Origin: Flavobacteriales bacterium
GTDB lineage: Bacteria; Bacteroidota; Bacteroidia; Flavobacteriales_D; Sanyastnellaceae
Assembly (NCBI GenBank): GCA_029245065.1
Contig: JAQWQB010000105.1
Span: 1-64,000 of the forward strand
DNA: 64,000 bases
Direction: 5' to 3'
Shown: positions 52,508 through 61,104 of the stretch, piece after piece
Layout: every line of letters begins with the position of its first letter
How positions within the stretch are numbered: position 1 is the stretch's first letter
Translations under genes and position numbers: made by a program
Notes under the pieces: generated by a model
Database searches by the model: none
Seen by the model: only the letters and a program-made list of their open reading frames with translations
What the model was told of the DNA's origin: nothing

Positions 52508-53314
52508 TTATCGCCGAATGACAGCCTTTTTATCGTGTTTCCCTTCTGCTGACTGTATATCAATCGTGTAAGCACCAGGGGGTAAATGCGCCATCGAAAT
52601 GGTTCGCTTGTTTTGTTCATCTATGACGCGTTGACCGGCGGCATTAAATACTTGAATTCGTTCTGCCAATTGATTTCCATCACAAAATCGCACCGTTAAT
52701 TCATCTGTTGTAGGGTTTGGAAAGATGCTAAGTTCACAGCCTGATTCTTGGACTGAGTTGTCCACGTCGAACCCCATGGCATCAACTGAAATCCATGTAT
52801 TTGGATTGCCTTCCAGAAAAACTTCGCCGTATCCTGCGATGACTTCAATGGTCACTAAATCCATAATAGGTTCAATTTGATCAAGTTCCAATGTGATGAA
52901 TTGCCACTCGTCGATGGACACATCTGAAGACCACTCTTTGGTATAAACGGGCATGAATTGATTTGTGAAACGAAGGCGAACGAAGACGCTGTCCAACGGT
53001 TCAACATGGCACTTAACTGCGAAGCTGAAAGTAGGTGGTATGAAGGACGTTGGAATTTGTTGTGTGCTATATCCGGGGAGAGGTTCGAAGAAAGACCATG
53101 GATACACACGCATGGCTACTTCTCCTTCATAGGAGGCTGAGTCTGGCTCAACGTTGTATGCCAGTTGCATATTGCTGGTTTGCCAAGCGTCAGGGTCCAA
53201 GGTCCATGTATTGTAATAATCCCAGGTTTCGAAATCGGCATTTTCAATTGGAAGGTCTTGTGCAGTGGCTGTGCAAACAAATAGCACGAGCAAACCTGAG
53301 AGAATTGTTTTCAT
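52508..53314 (-). CDS. T9SS-secreted protein with carbohydrate-binding-like domain
   Basis: 268 residues. Signal peptide MKTILSGLLVLFVCTATAQ. The middle (ENADFETWDYYNTWTLDPDAW to MGFDVDN) is a jelly-roll-like domain of the kind found beside glycan-binding or PCMD-type modules; the match is by pattern only. The end from about 196 (LSIFPNPTTDELTVRF) to KKAVIRR is a type A T9SS sorting domain. Probably a surface or released binding protein. It precedes the broken beta-helix gene on the same strand by 62 bases; no enzyme motif is seen. Confidence 0.8.
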   Translation of the reverse strand: MKTILSGLLVLFVCTATAQDLPIENADFETWDYYNTWTLDPDAWQTSNMQLAYNVEPDSASYEGEVAMRVYPWSFFEPLPGYSTQQIPTSFIPPTFSFAVKCHVEPLDSVFVRLRFTNQFMPVYTKEWSSDVSIDEWQFITLELDQIEPIMDLVTIEVIAGYGEVFLEGNPNTWISVDAMGFDVDNSVQESGCELSIFPNPTTDELTVRFCDGNQLAERIQVFNAAGQRVIDEQNKRTISMAHLPPGAYTIDIQSAEGKHDKKAVIRR

Positions 53315-53349
53315 CGTAAGTTGTTTAGTATGTGATAGTTAACCGCAAC

Positions 53350-54423
53350 TTATACAAATAACGGGTATTGTTCCCCCGGCCGAAAGAACTTATTTGTTGA
53401 AATAGGCGGTGTTTTGGTCTTTGGAAGGTACTTCGCTTTAGCCAGGTTGAACATGTCCTTGATTTGATCGGCGATATGCCCTTCTCCTTTCATCCGCCTT
53501 TTCCATTCACTGTCGTTCAACATTCCACCGTGTGTTTCCCTTATTTGATTCAACACTTTGGCAGCACGATCGGGATAAATTTCAGCGATCCAATCTTCAA
53601 AGATGTCGCAAATTTGACCGTTCAGGCGCACCATGATATACGCTGCACTTTGTGCTCCACGTTCGCCAACTGCTTTCACAATATCTACGATTTCATGACT
53701 ATTGAGTCCGGGAATTACGGGAGCAAGGTTCACATTCACCGGAATAGCATTTGAGGATAACACTTCGACGCATTTCAATCTGTTTTTGGCCGAAGAGGTG
53801 CGTGGTTCCATGTGCCTTCTTAGCGATTCATCCAGGGTTGTGATGGACATGGTAACACGCACTAAATTGAGGTCGTTTAGTTGCTCAAGCAAATCTAAAT
53901 CCCTGAGGATGAGGGCGTTTTTGGTAATGATTCCTACGGGGTGTTTGTATTCTAGGCACACTTCAAGTAGTTGTCTAGTAAGAAGTAGCTGGCGTTCTGC
54001 TGGTTGATAGCAATCGGTATTTCCACTGAGCATGAGCATTTTGGGCTCCCAAGATTTCTTGTTAAATGCTGCGCGAAGGAGGTCAGGGGCATTCGCTTTG
54101 TAGAGAATTTTTCGCTCAAAATCTTGCCCCATGCTATAGCCCCAATATTCATGTGTGTTTCTTGCGTAGCAGTAAATACATCCATGTTCACATCCCTGGT
54201 AGGGGTTGATGGAGTAGGCGAAAGGCACATCTGGGCTAGACACCTTATTCACAATGGTTTTCGGATGTACTGGAATCAGTTGTGTTCGGTCGCTTTCAAC
54301 TTCATCACCTTCAATTCGGCACCATTCGAGGTAATCATCACGGTACTCGTGTTCGTATTGAAAGAATCGATTTGGCGGATTGGTGAGTGCGCCTCTGCTA
54401 TGGTTTTTACGTGTTTTTTTCAT
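53350..54423 (-). CDS. PA0069-family radical SAM protein (spore photoproduct lyase-like)
   Basis: 357 residues from ATG 54423 (MKKTRKNHSRGALTNPPNRF). The radical SAM cluster motif is YQGCEHGCIYCYARNTHE (Cys-x3-Cys-x2-Cys) near 86. MLMLSGNTDCYQPAER near 134 and GIITKNALILRDLDLL near 165 match the family often annotated as DNA repair photolyase. No substrate has been proven for it. Its ATG overlaps the polymerase stop (ATGA), so the two are co-translated; that and the nearby damage-tolerance genes support a DNA or nucleotide repair role. Confidence 0.9.
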   Translation of the reverse strand: MKKTRKNHSRGALTNPPNRFFQYEHEYRDDYLEWCRIEGDEVESDRTQLIPVHPKTIVNKVSSPDVPFAYSINPYQGCEHGCIYCYARNTHEYWGYSMGQDFERKILYKANAPDLLRAAFNKKSWEPKMLMLSGNTDCYQPAERQLLLTRQLLEVCLEYKHPVGIITKNALILRDLDLLEQLNDLNLVRVTMSITTLDESLRRHMEPRTSSAKNRLKCVEVLSSNAIPVNVNLAPVIPGLNSHEIVDIVKAVGERGAQSAAYIMVRLNGQICDIFEDWIAEIYPDRAAKVLNQIRETHGGMLNDSEWKRRMKGEGHIADQIKDMFNLAKAKYLPKTKTPPISTNKFFRPGEQYPLFV

Positions 54424-57400
54424 CCTAATTCTTGCCAACGTGAACGTTTTCCTTCCAGTTTTTTCTCGTTCAAGACTTTCGTGAACGCTTTTGCCTCAGC
54501 GTACCGAGGGTCTTCAATTACCGCTAACTTTTCCATGTAGGAAGCTTCAATGGCATAGCAGTCAAACTCTTCCGTGACTACACCAACCACTTTGTAGATA
54601 CCTCTGCCTCGAAAGGGGTATCGCTCTGCGATGTTGGGGAAATGAACAGAGTCAAGCCATTCACCTTCTTGGTCAATAAAGGTTCCAAAGAACATTCGCT
54701 TTTTGTTGCTGGTGCTGGTCATTTTAGCGGTAATGAGGTAACCGGCAATCGCTACTTTCTGGCCAACGTATTTGGGTAAATCTTTTGCTAAGACTACTTC
54801 TTTTGGAGCTTCGCGAAGCAAGGCAAAAGGAGTACAAAGTGGGAACCCGAGCAGCTCCATTTGATCGAAGGCATCTTCAAAAGCAGCGGTGTAAAGTGCT
54901 GGCAAAGAATAGGCTTTCGGGTTGGGGAGAAACAGGGTTTGTGTCGGCTTTTTTTTCGGAGCATGACCCAGCAACAGGTGAGCATCCCAAAGCAGTTCTT
55001 TCTTGGATTTCCCGGTGAACCGAAAAGCATTGCACCGAATGAAGATGGTGAGTTGATCGAGCGAAATGGGCACGCGGTCTACGAAGTCAATAAGATGTTC
55101 GAACACGCCGTTTTCTTGTCGCTCTGCCAGCAATTGAGCAATGGCACGATGCTCAATGTCTTTCACCAACCCGAACCCAAGAACAATGGTTGAACCGTAA
55201 ATAACAGTTTCTGCACCTCCCGTATTTACACAAGGCTCTTCAATCTGTGCGCCGTGCATTCGTGCTTCGTGTACATAGAGTTCGGTGCGGTAAAACCCGC
55301 CAAAGTTGTTGATGGTTGCCACCATGTATTCAAGAGGATAGTAGGCTTTTAGAAAGAGGCTCTGGTAGCTTTCAACCGCGTATGAGGCAGAATGTCCTTT
55401 GGCAAATGCATACCCAGCGAAGCTCTCTGTTTGGCGCCAAATTTCAGCGGTAAGTTCTCTGGTGTGACCTATTTCCAGACAGTTTGAGAAGAATTTCTGC
55501 TTGGCTTTGTCAAACTCTTCGCGCGATCGGAATTTACCTGACATCCCCCTTCGTAGTACGTCTGCTTCCCCTAGTGTGAGCTTCGCGAAGTAGTGAGCCA
55601 CCTTAATCACATCTTCTTGGTAAACCATGACGCCATAGGTTTCTGGCATGATATCTAGCATGATGGGGTGGGCGTCTTTTCTTTTTTCTGGGAAGCGGTA
55701 CCGATGGATGTATTCGCGCATCATTCCACTTTTGGCTACCCCCGGACGAATAACTGAACTAGCAGCCACCAGTCCGAGGTAGTCATCTACTTGGAGTTTA
55801 CGCATCAACATGCGCATGGCGGGCGATTCTACGTAGAAGCATCCAATGGCTTGTGCCGTACGAAGCAAGTGCTTGATTCGTTCATCTTCTTTGAATCGCT
55901 GCATGTCGTGAATGTCAATCTCAGGGGCATCAGGCTGATTGTACTTGACTATTTCAATGGTGTCTTTGATTTTGCCTAAACCCCGTTGACTGAGGATGTC
56001 GAATTTGTAGAGCCCTGCATCTTCTGCTACAATCATATCGAAGTGCGTGGTAGGATACCCTTTGGGAGGAAGAAAGGTGGCTGAATAGCAATGAATGGGC
56101 TCTTCGGCAATGAGAATTCCGGCAGCGTGTATGCTAATGTGGTTAGGGAAATTCTGAATGCGCTCACTGTACTTCAGTACCAGTACAGATAGGTGGTCTA
56201 GCTCTCTGAAGTTGAATTTACCAGAACAAAGCAGGTCAATTTCATGCTTCGGCAAGCCAAAAACTTTTCCCAATTCCCTTACAACAGCTCTGTATTGAAA
56301 GGTATTGTATGCTCCAAGGAGGCTTACGTGATCAAAGCGCTCGAAAATGTACCGGGTGATGTCTTCGCGATCGGTCCATGAAAAATCAATATCGAAGTCG
56401 GGTGGATTTTGGCGGTACAGGTTGATGAACCGTTCAAAGTAGAGGTCCAATTCAATGGGGTCCACATCGGTGATGCGCAAAATATAAGCAACAACACTGT
56501 TAGCCCCACTGCCTCTTCCAACATAGAAATATCCTTTACTTCTGGCGTAGGAGGTAATGTCCCAGTTGATGAGGAAGTAGGAGAGGAAGCTCTTTTCTTT
56601 GATGATGGAGAGTTCTTTTTCCAGCCTGCTATACAGCTCCTTTGTGGGGGTTGGGTAGCGGTAAGGCAGACCTTCTTGTACTAATTTTTGAATGAGTTTG
56701 TAGTCTTCTTTTTCGCTACTGGTATAGGTTTTTTGGTTTTTGTGTGGGTGTTCAGTGCCGAATTGGAAAGTGAATGAGCAAGCTTCTAGCAGGCGATTGT
56801 ACCGTTCAAGAAGTTCTGGTCGTTCGGCAAATTGTTGTGTGAGTTCATCCTTCGAGCAGAAGAGGTCATCTGGTGAGCCTTCTTCACTTTTTGAGAGCTT
56901 GCTCAGCAACGTGTTGTTGTCTATAGACCGAAGCAAGCGGTGGGTGTTGAAATCACGTTTATCGCGAAAAGTAAATGTGGGAATAGCAACCAGTTTGTCT
57001 GATGTTGCTAATTGGGGCGAAGCCAAGCGGAGTTGTGGCAAATCGGCTGCTGTAACACCAATAAATTCATGTTTGCGCAGGGCGGTGAGCTTAAGATCTG
57101 CGGCCACTTTAAAAGGATAAATCACATAGGTGTAGGGCATGTAGGGTGCGCGTACATCAAACGGTTCTTTTGCATGACTGTAGGAGGAGAGGTGATCATT
57201 GATGGCTTTGAAACCAGCATTGTTTTTGGCAAGCGCTACATACCGTCTTTGTGCCCCATTTCTGAAATCAACACCTACTACAGGTTTGATCCCATAGTTG
57301 GGCGCCATTCGCACAAAATCAAGTGTAGCCGAAGTATTGTTAATGTCGGTTAGCCGTACATCACAGTAACCGAGCTCTTGCATGGTTTGCAAGTATTCTT

Positions 57401-57443
57401 CCGGACTAAGAATTCCATAACGAAGTGAGAAGTGGGTGTGCAT
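54420..57443 (-). CDS. dnaE: Accessory DNA polymerase III alpha subunit (DnaE-type)
   Basis: 1007 residues, shorter than replicative DnaE. PHP domain at the N-terminus (MHTHFSLRYGILSPEEYLQ). The polymerase core has GRGSGANSVVAYILRITDVD near 305, then PPDFDIDFSWTDRED near 345 with catalytic Asp residues. FRSREEFDKAKQKFF and AKGHSASYAVESYQSLFLKA follow, then HhH and a C-terminal OB-like domain (VAIAGYLITAKMTST). The short length and its neighbours (DinB, SRAP, radical SAM) point to an ImuC/DnaE2-like lesion-bypass polymerase rather than the replicase; this is inference. It is co-translated with the radical SAM gene. Confidence 0.9.
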   Translation of the reverse strand: MHTHFSLRYGILSPEEYLQTMQELGYCDVRLTDINNTSATLDFVRMAPNYGIKPVVGVDFRNGAQRRYVALAKNNAGFKAINDHLSSYSHAKEPFDVRAPYMPYTYVIYPFKVAADLKLTALRKHEFIGVTAADLPQLRLASPQLATSDKLVAIPTFTFRDKRDFNTHRLLRSIDNNTLLSKLSKSEEGSPDDLFCSKDELTQQFAERPELLERYNRLLEACSFTFQFGTEHPHKNQKTYTSSEKEDYKLIQKLVQEGLPYRYPTPTKELYSRLEKELSIIKEKSFLSYFLINWDITSYARSKGYFYVGRGSGANSVVAYILRITDVDPIELDLYFERFINLYRQNPPDFDIDFSWTDREDITRYIFERFDHVSLLGAYNTFQYRAVVRELGKVFGLPKHEIDLLCSGKFNFRELDHLSVLVLKYSERIQNFPNHISIHAAGILIAEEPIHCYSATFLPPKGYPTTHFDMIVAEDAGLYKFDILSQRGLGKIKDTIEIVKYNQPDAPEIDIHDMQRFKEDERIKHLLRTAQAIGCFYVESPAMRMLMRKLQVDDYLGLVAASSVIRPGVAKSGMMREYIHRYRFPEKRKDAHPIMLDIMPETYGVMVYQEDVIKVAHYFAKLTLGEADVLRRGMSGKFRSREEFDKAKQKFFSNCLEIGHTRELTAEIWRQTESFAGYAFAKGHSASYAVESYQSLFLKAYYPLEYMVATINNFGGFYRTELYVHEARMHGAQIEEPCVNTGGAETVIYGSTIVLGFGLVKDIEHRAIAQLLAERQENGVFEHLIDFVDRVPISLDQLTIFIRCNAFRFTGKSKKELLWDAHLLLGHAPKKKPTQTLFLPNPKAYSLPALYTAAFEDAFDQMELLGFPLCTPFALLREAPKEVVLAKDLPKYVGQKVAIAGYLITAKMTSTSNKKRMFFGTFIDQEGEWLDSVHFPNIAERYPFRGRGIYKVVGVVTEEFDCYAIEASYMEKLAVIEDPRYAEAKAFTKVLNEKKLEGKRSRWQELG

Positions 57444-57516
57444 GGTAAATAGTGGGGTTTCAAGGGTGTGTTTTTCAGTGTTTTGCGTAGTTGAATTGGC
57501 TCATTACCTTGGGGGT

Positions 57517-58428
57517 ATGAAACAGGTCTCTCTCGTATGCTTTTTGATCTTGCTACTATCCAGTAGTTATGCTCAGTCTTCTTTGCCAGCAGATGGCTCT
57601 TGGTGGTTCAATGCTCATTTCGGAATGTTCGGCTTGTACAGCAACAATTACCATGTGATGGAGGGTGATACCGTCATCAATGACCTGATTTATTCCAAGT
57701 TGCGCACCGGTGTATCTACTGAGTTGGCCACCTATGAAGGGGCTGTTCGCAGTGAGGGCGACAAGTGGTATACGGTAATGAATGAAACAGATACGGAGCA
57801 TGTGCTATATGATTTTGGGTTGGCAGTGGCAGACACGTTTTGGGTAGACAACCCTTACATGTATGAGCCAGTACCTTATTTAGTTGTTATGTCCATCGAT
57901 GAAATCACCTTGTTAGACGGTTCAGTTCGGACAAGGTGGAATTTGGAGCATCCCCTGTGGTCTGCTGTTTCATGGGTGGAAGGTGTAGGCTGTTCACAAG
58001 GTTTTACAAATGTTTCAGGTTGTTTTCAGATTGATTGTGGTTGGTCTCAGTTGATCTGTTTTCATGAAGAAGAGACCTTGATGTACGAAGAAGTACCTTC
58101 ACAACTCTCCTATTTCAATGGTTCCGAATTGATAGAGTTAGCCTATTCAAACTGCAGTATTTCTGTGGGGTTGGAAGAACTTGAGCTGCTGCCCATTGCT
58201 GTTTACCCAAATCCAAGTAGAGGAGCATTCACTTTGGAACTGCCCCAATTAACAGGCAATGTATCATGGTGTGTTCTTACTACTGATGGCAGAAAAGTAC
58301 AGGAAGGAGTTATTTCACCAGGTTCTTCAGCGCATCAATTAATGCTCACAGATTTAGCTGATGGCGTATACATTCTTCAAGTAGAAGCAGGCAGTAAGCA
58401 AGCGCGAACACGTTTGCTAATTCAGTAA
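57517..58428 (+). CDS. T9SS-secreted protein of unknown function
   Basis: 303 residues from ATG 57517 (MKQVSLVCFLILLLSSSYAQ, signal peptide). The frame opens 27 codons earlier without a better start. The middle contains four Cys (SQGFTNVSGCFQIDCGW and nearby) and Trp-rich strands but no family I can name; similar short proteins that report a converted value occur in Bacteroidota. From about 228 (IAVYPNPSRGAFTLEL) to RTRLLIQ is a T9SS type A tail. It sits inside the DNA-damage cluster on the opposite strand, so it is probably unrelated to it. Stops 6 bases before the SRAP stop. Confidence 0.78.
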   Translation: MKQVSLVCFLILLLSSSYAQSSLPADGSWWFNAHFGMFGLYSNNYHVMEGDTVINDLIYSKLRTGVSTELATYEGAVRSEGDKWYTVMNETDTEHVLYDFGLAVADTFWVDNPYMYEPVPYLVVMSIDEITLLDGSVRTRWNLEHPLWSAVSWVEGVGCSQGFTNVSGCFQIDCGWSQLICFHEEETLMYEEVPSQLSYFNGSELIELAYSNCSISVGLEELELLPIAVYPNPSRGAFTLELPQLTGNVSWCVLTTDGRKVQEGVISPGSSAHQLMLTDLADGVYILQVEAGSKQARTRLLIQ

Positions 58429-58434
58429 GCTAGG

Positions 58435-59247
58435 TTAGCTGGCTTCCTGATCTCGTCGTTCTTTTGAGCGTGTTTCACCCATCCCAAAGAGTTTTACTTC
58501 TTGGTAGATTTCGTAATCATACTCTTTGTAGATACGCTCTCCAATTGGCTTCAGGAGTTCCATTCCATTTTGCCTAGGGTTTTTAATCGCAGGGTCAATG
58601 GGATAGGCGTTCATCATGCTTCCGTCTACAGGCTCTAGCATGGCAGTTGCCTCACTCAGGGGAATAGCGGAATTAATCCATGCTTGCTCTTGCTCTGGTT
58701 TGAGTACAACAGGTGAACGATGATGTCCAATACGTTGAAGTAGGTCATTGCTCACGGTAGTAATGATGGCGAAAGAGCGCACCACTTCTCCAGTTTGTTT
58801 ATGAACCCACTCATCCCAAATACCGGCAAAAGCAAACGGACGCTGTTTATTTTGAAGATAAACCACATAAGGCTTGCTGAGTTTTTCTTTCTCAGGACCT
58901 TCTATGAAAGCGTCAGCCACAACCAAGCAGCGTTTTGACCGGATGGATTGCCTGAACATGGGCTTATTGATAATTCCTTTTGACCCGGTATAAGCGGGGT
59001 CATTGGCCTTATTGTGATCGCCTTCTGCTCGGGCGTTGATCATATAAAACTGTTTCTGCGCCCAAAAGGGTGTAAAGCCGAATTGAAAGAACTGAATTTC
59101 TCCGGGGTTGTCATTGGTAATGACGGGTGCTTTTTCTCCGTGAGAAATATTGGTGTTAGGTGTGTATAGTTCAGGCTGTGTTGCTTGAATATTGAAGCGC
59201 TTTTCAATGGATTTAATAGACGAAACGGTTACATATCTGCCGCACAT
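58435..59247 (-). CDS. yedK: SOS response-associated peptidase (SRAP), YedK/HMCES family
   Basis: 270 residues. Met is followed by Cys2 (MCGRYVTVSS), the catalytic residue after Met removal. YMINARAEGDHNKAND near 69, FAGIWDEW near 135 and GHHRSPVVLKPEQEQAW near 178 give the conserved Asn-Ala-Arg-Glu, Glu and His of the family. SRAP proteins form thiazolidine crosslinks with abasic sites in single-stranded DNA, shielding them from cleavage. It lies between dinB and the DnaE-type polymerase, the expected company for abasic-site tolerance. Confidence 0.95.
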   Translation of the reverse strand: MCGRYVTVSSIKSIEKRFNIQATQPELYTPNTNISHGEKAPVITNDNPGEIQFFQFGFTPFWAQKQFYMINARAEGDHNKANDPAYTGSKGIINKPMFRQSIRSKRCLVVADAFIEGPEKEKLSKPYVVYLQNKQRPFAFAGIWDEWVHKQTGEVVRSFAIITTVSNDLLQRIGHHRSPVVLKPEQEQAWINSAIPLSEATAMLEPVDGSMMNAYPIDPAIKNPRQNGMELLKPIGERIYKEYDYEIYQEVKLFGMGETRSKERRDQEAS

Positions 59248-59382
59248 GATTTGCTGGGGTTGTGAAGGTTAATATTACGGATTAACGATGAGATTTACAG
59301 GAGTTTGCGGTATGCTTTCTCCTTCTTTTAGTTATTTACGAGGTGTCTTTTTTAAGCATTGTAGATTGTGTTTAGGGATGAA

Positions 59383-60597
59383 TTATTGTCTTCTATTTGC
59401 TAAGAGTAGAGGTGGTTCTCCGTTGAATGGATTGGTTCTGCCGATGGTTCTAGCTCCCATTCCTGCTGCAGTTATGATAGCTCGGTCACCGTAACGCAAG
59501 CGCATCTTATCCATGGCTTGATAGAGCCTTATGCGCTCTTCACTGTCTTCGAAAAGATTGATTTGATGTCCGCCACCTACCAAATGACTGTACCTAACAC
59601 CAATGAGTCGAACCAATAGTCTTCTGTTGTACAATCGTTCAAATAGTTCCATCACACGAGGTACGAGAAGATGATCTGCAGCACTATAGGGGATGCGTGA
59701 TTGAAGACTGTACGTATTGAAATCTGAGTAACGAATTTTGATAGTGACGCAAGCAGTCAGTTTGCCTCCGCGTCTAAGTTGAAATGCTAGGTTTTCAGCC
59801 ATTGCTAGGAGAATCCCTCTCAATTTCTGCATGTCTATGGTGTCTTTGTCGAAGGTGCGCTCGGTGGAGATTGATTTTCGTTCTGAGTAGGGAATCACGG
59901 GACTATTATCTAGCCCTTTGGCTTTCTTCCAAATGGCAATTCCGTTTTTCCCCAGTACATTCTCCATGAGGTCAGGAGGCATTTCTTGTACGGTGCGAAT
60001 GACGCGTACGCCCAGGTTGCGAAGTGTTTGGTATGTTTTGTCGCCCACCATCGGAATTTTTTTGACAGATAGCGGAGCAAGGAACGGCTCTTCATTTCCT
60101 TTGATAACATGAATTTCATTGTTCGGTTTCGCCTCTCCTGTAGCCACTTTCGCTACGGTCTTACTCGTTGATAGTCCGAAGGAAATAGGTAAGCCTGTTT
60201 CTTTGATAATGCGAACGCGGAGTTCATGCGCAAATTTCACACATCCAAAAAAACGATCCATTCCGGTGAGGTCGGTATAAAATTCATCGATGGAACTCTT
60301 CTCATAGATGGGAACATCTTCCTTGATGATCTCCGTAACCATGTCTGAGTACTTGAGGTAGTTCATGGAGTTTCCTCTAATCACAATGGCTTCAGGACAT
60401 AGCTGTCGTGCCATTTTCATTGGCATTCCTGAATGCACTCCAAATGTGCGTGCCTCATAGCTGCAAGAAGCTACCACACCACGGTCACTTGTTCCTCCAA
60501 TAAGGATAGGTCTGTTGTTTAAGCGGCTGTCAGACAGGCGCTCTACCGACACAAAAAAAGTGTCGAGGTCTAGGTGCATGATGGATCTTTCTCCCAT
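59383..60597 (-). CDS. dinB: DNA polymerase IV (Y family)
   Basis: 404 residues. Catalytic acidic residues are in IMHLDLDTFFVSVERL near 7-22 and KSSIDEFYTDLTGMD near 100-114. Thumb and HhH (KIPMVGDKTYQTLRNLGV) and little-finger domain (GKLTACVTIKIRYSDFNT) follow. No beta-clamp motif was picked out with certainty at the C-terminus (NPFNGEPPLLLANRRQ). It performs translesion synthesis. First gene of the minus-strand damage-tolerance set, 135 bases before SRAP; I saw no convincing LexA-type box, but that consensus is not known for this organism. Confidence 0.94.
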   Translation of the reverse strand: MGERSIMHLDLDTFFVSVERLSDSRLNNRPILIGGTSDRGVVASCSYEARTFGVHSGMPMKMARQLCPEAIVIRGNSMNYLKYSDMVTEIIKEDVPIYEKSSIDEFYTDLTGMDRFFGCVKFAHELRVRIIKETGLPISFGLSTSKTVAKVATGEAKPNNEIHVIKGNEEPFLAPLSVKKIPMVGDKTYQTLRNLGVRVIRTVQEMPPDLMENVLGKNGIAIWKKAKGLDNSPVIPYSERKSISTERTFDKDTIDMQKLRGILLAMAENLAFQLRRGGKLTACVTIKIRYSDFNTYSLQSRIPYSAADHLLVPRVMELFERLYNRRLLVRLIGVRYSHLVGGGHQINLFEDSEERIRLYQAMDKMRLRYGDRAIITAAGMGARTIGRTNPFNGEPPLLLANRRQ

Positions 60598-60720
60598 TGT
60601 GCAGCAATTGAGGGTTCATACTTTGTTTAGGTGTGAGGTTGAGGCAAGAACTGTCTGCAACCACGATGCTAAAATAGTAAGAATACCAATATAATTAGCA
60701 AGAACTAAATTGTTTGGCAC

Positions 60721-60742
60721 AAAAAAAGCCGCGTTAGCGGCT
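60721..60742 (-). terminator. Rho-independent terminator of the small lipoprotein gene
   Basis: On the minus strand AGCCGC-TAAC-GCGGCT followed by TTTTTT, 25 bases after the lipoprotein stop codon. Confidence 0.88.
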
Positions 60743-60767
60743 CAGTGTATTGAGAATCAATGAATAA

Positions 60768-61052
60768 TTAATCAGGAAGATTATTCAATGACTGCTCTTC
60801 ATCATCATCTTCATCGTCATCATCATCATTCACATTTCCAAGATTGTCGTCAGGACGATCAACACCAGAACGTGTTTGTTTGATACCAATGTGCGTAGTG
60901 TCTTCATCTTCATCCATGTCACTTGTTTGCACAGCGCGTGAAGGAAGAACAGAATCTCCTCCTGGCTCAATCTCCTCTAGCTTCTGGCAGCTGCTCATAG
61001 CAAGCAAACCAACAAGGGCAAAAAGACTAAATATGTGCTTCAATTTTATCAT
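60768..61052 (-). CDS. Small, highly acidic lipoprotein
   Basis: 94 residues. Lipoprotein signal MIKLKHIFSLFALVGLLAMSSC with Cys22. The mature part is rich in Asp and Glu, with two acidic runs (SDMDEDEDTTH and NDDDDDEDDDEEQ), and looks unstructured; no family is recognised. It could bind divalent cations, but that is inference from composition. It has the best promoter in the window (TTTG-N19-TATATTTG, 61073-61103) and its own terminator, so it is an independent and perhaps well-expressed unit beside the sensor kinase. Confidence 0.82.
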   Translation of the reverse strand: MIKLKHIFSLFALVGLLAMSSCQKLEEIEPGGDSVLPSRAVQTSDMDEDEDTTHIGIKQTRSGVDRPDDNLGNVNDDDDDEDDDEEQSLNNLPD

Positions 61053-61072
61053 GGTGTATTATCACTACTTAA

Positions 61073-61103
61073 CAAATATACCTAAAATTAACGAAAATGC
61101 AAA
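61073..61103 (-). promoter_or_regulatory. Promoter of the acidic lipoprotein gene (TTTG-N19-TATATTTG)
   Basis: Minus-strand -33 TTTG (61103-61100) and -7 TATATTTG (61080-61073) at the ideal spacing of 19, 20 bases before ATG 61052. Confidence 0.82.
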
Positions 61104-61104
61104 C

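Noticed and set aside
54420-57443. Replicative DnaE
   Set aside because: Shorter than usual for the replicase and embedded with dinB, SRAP and a radical SAM gene; an accessory role fits better, though a second dnaE cannot be seen from this window.
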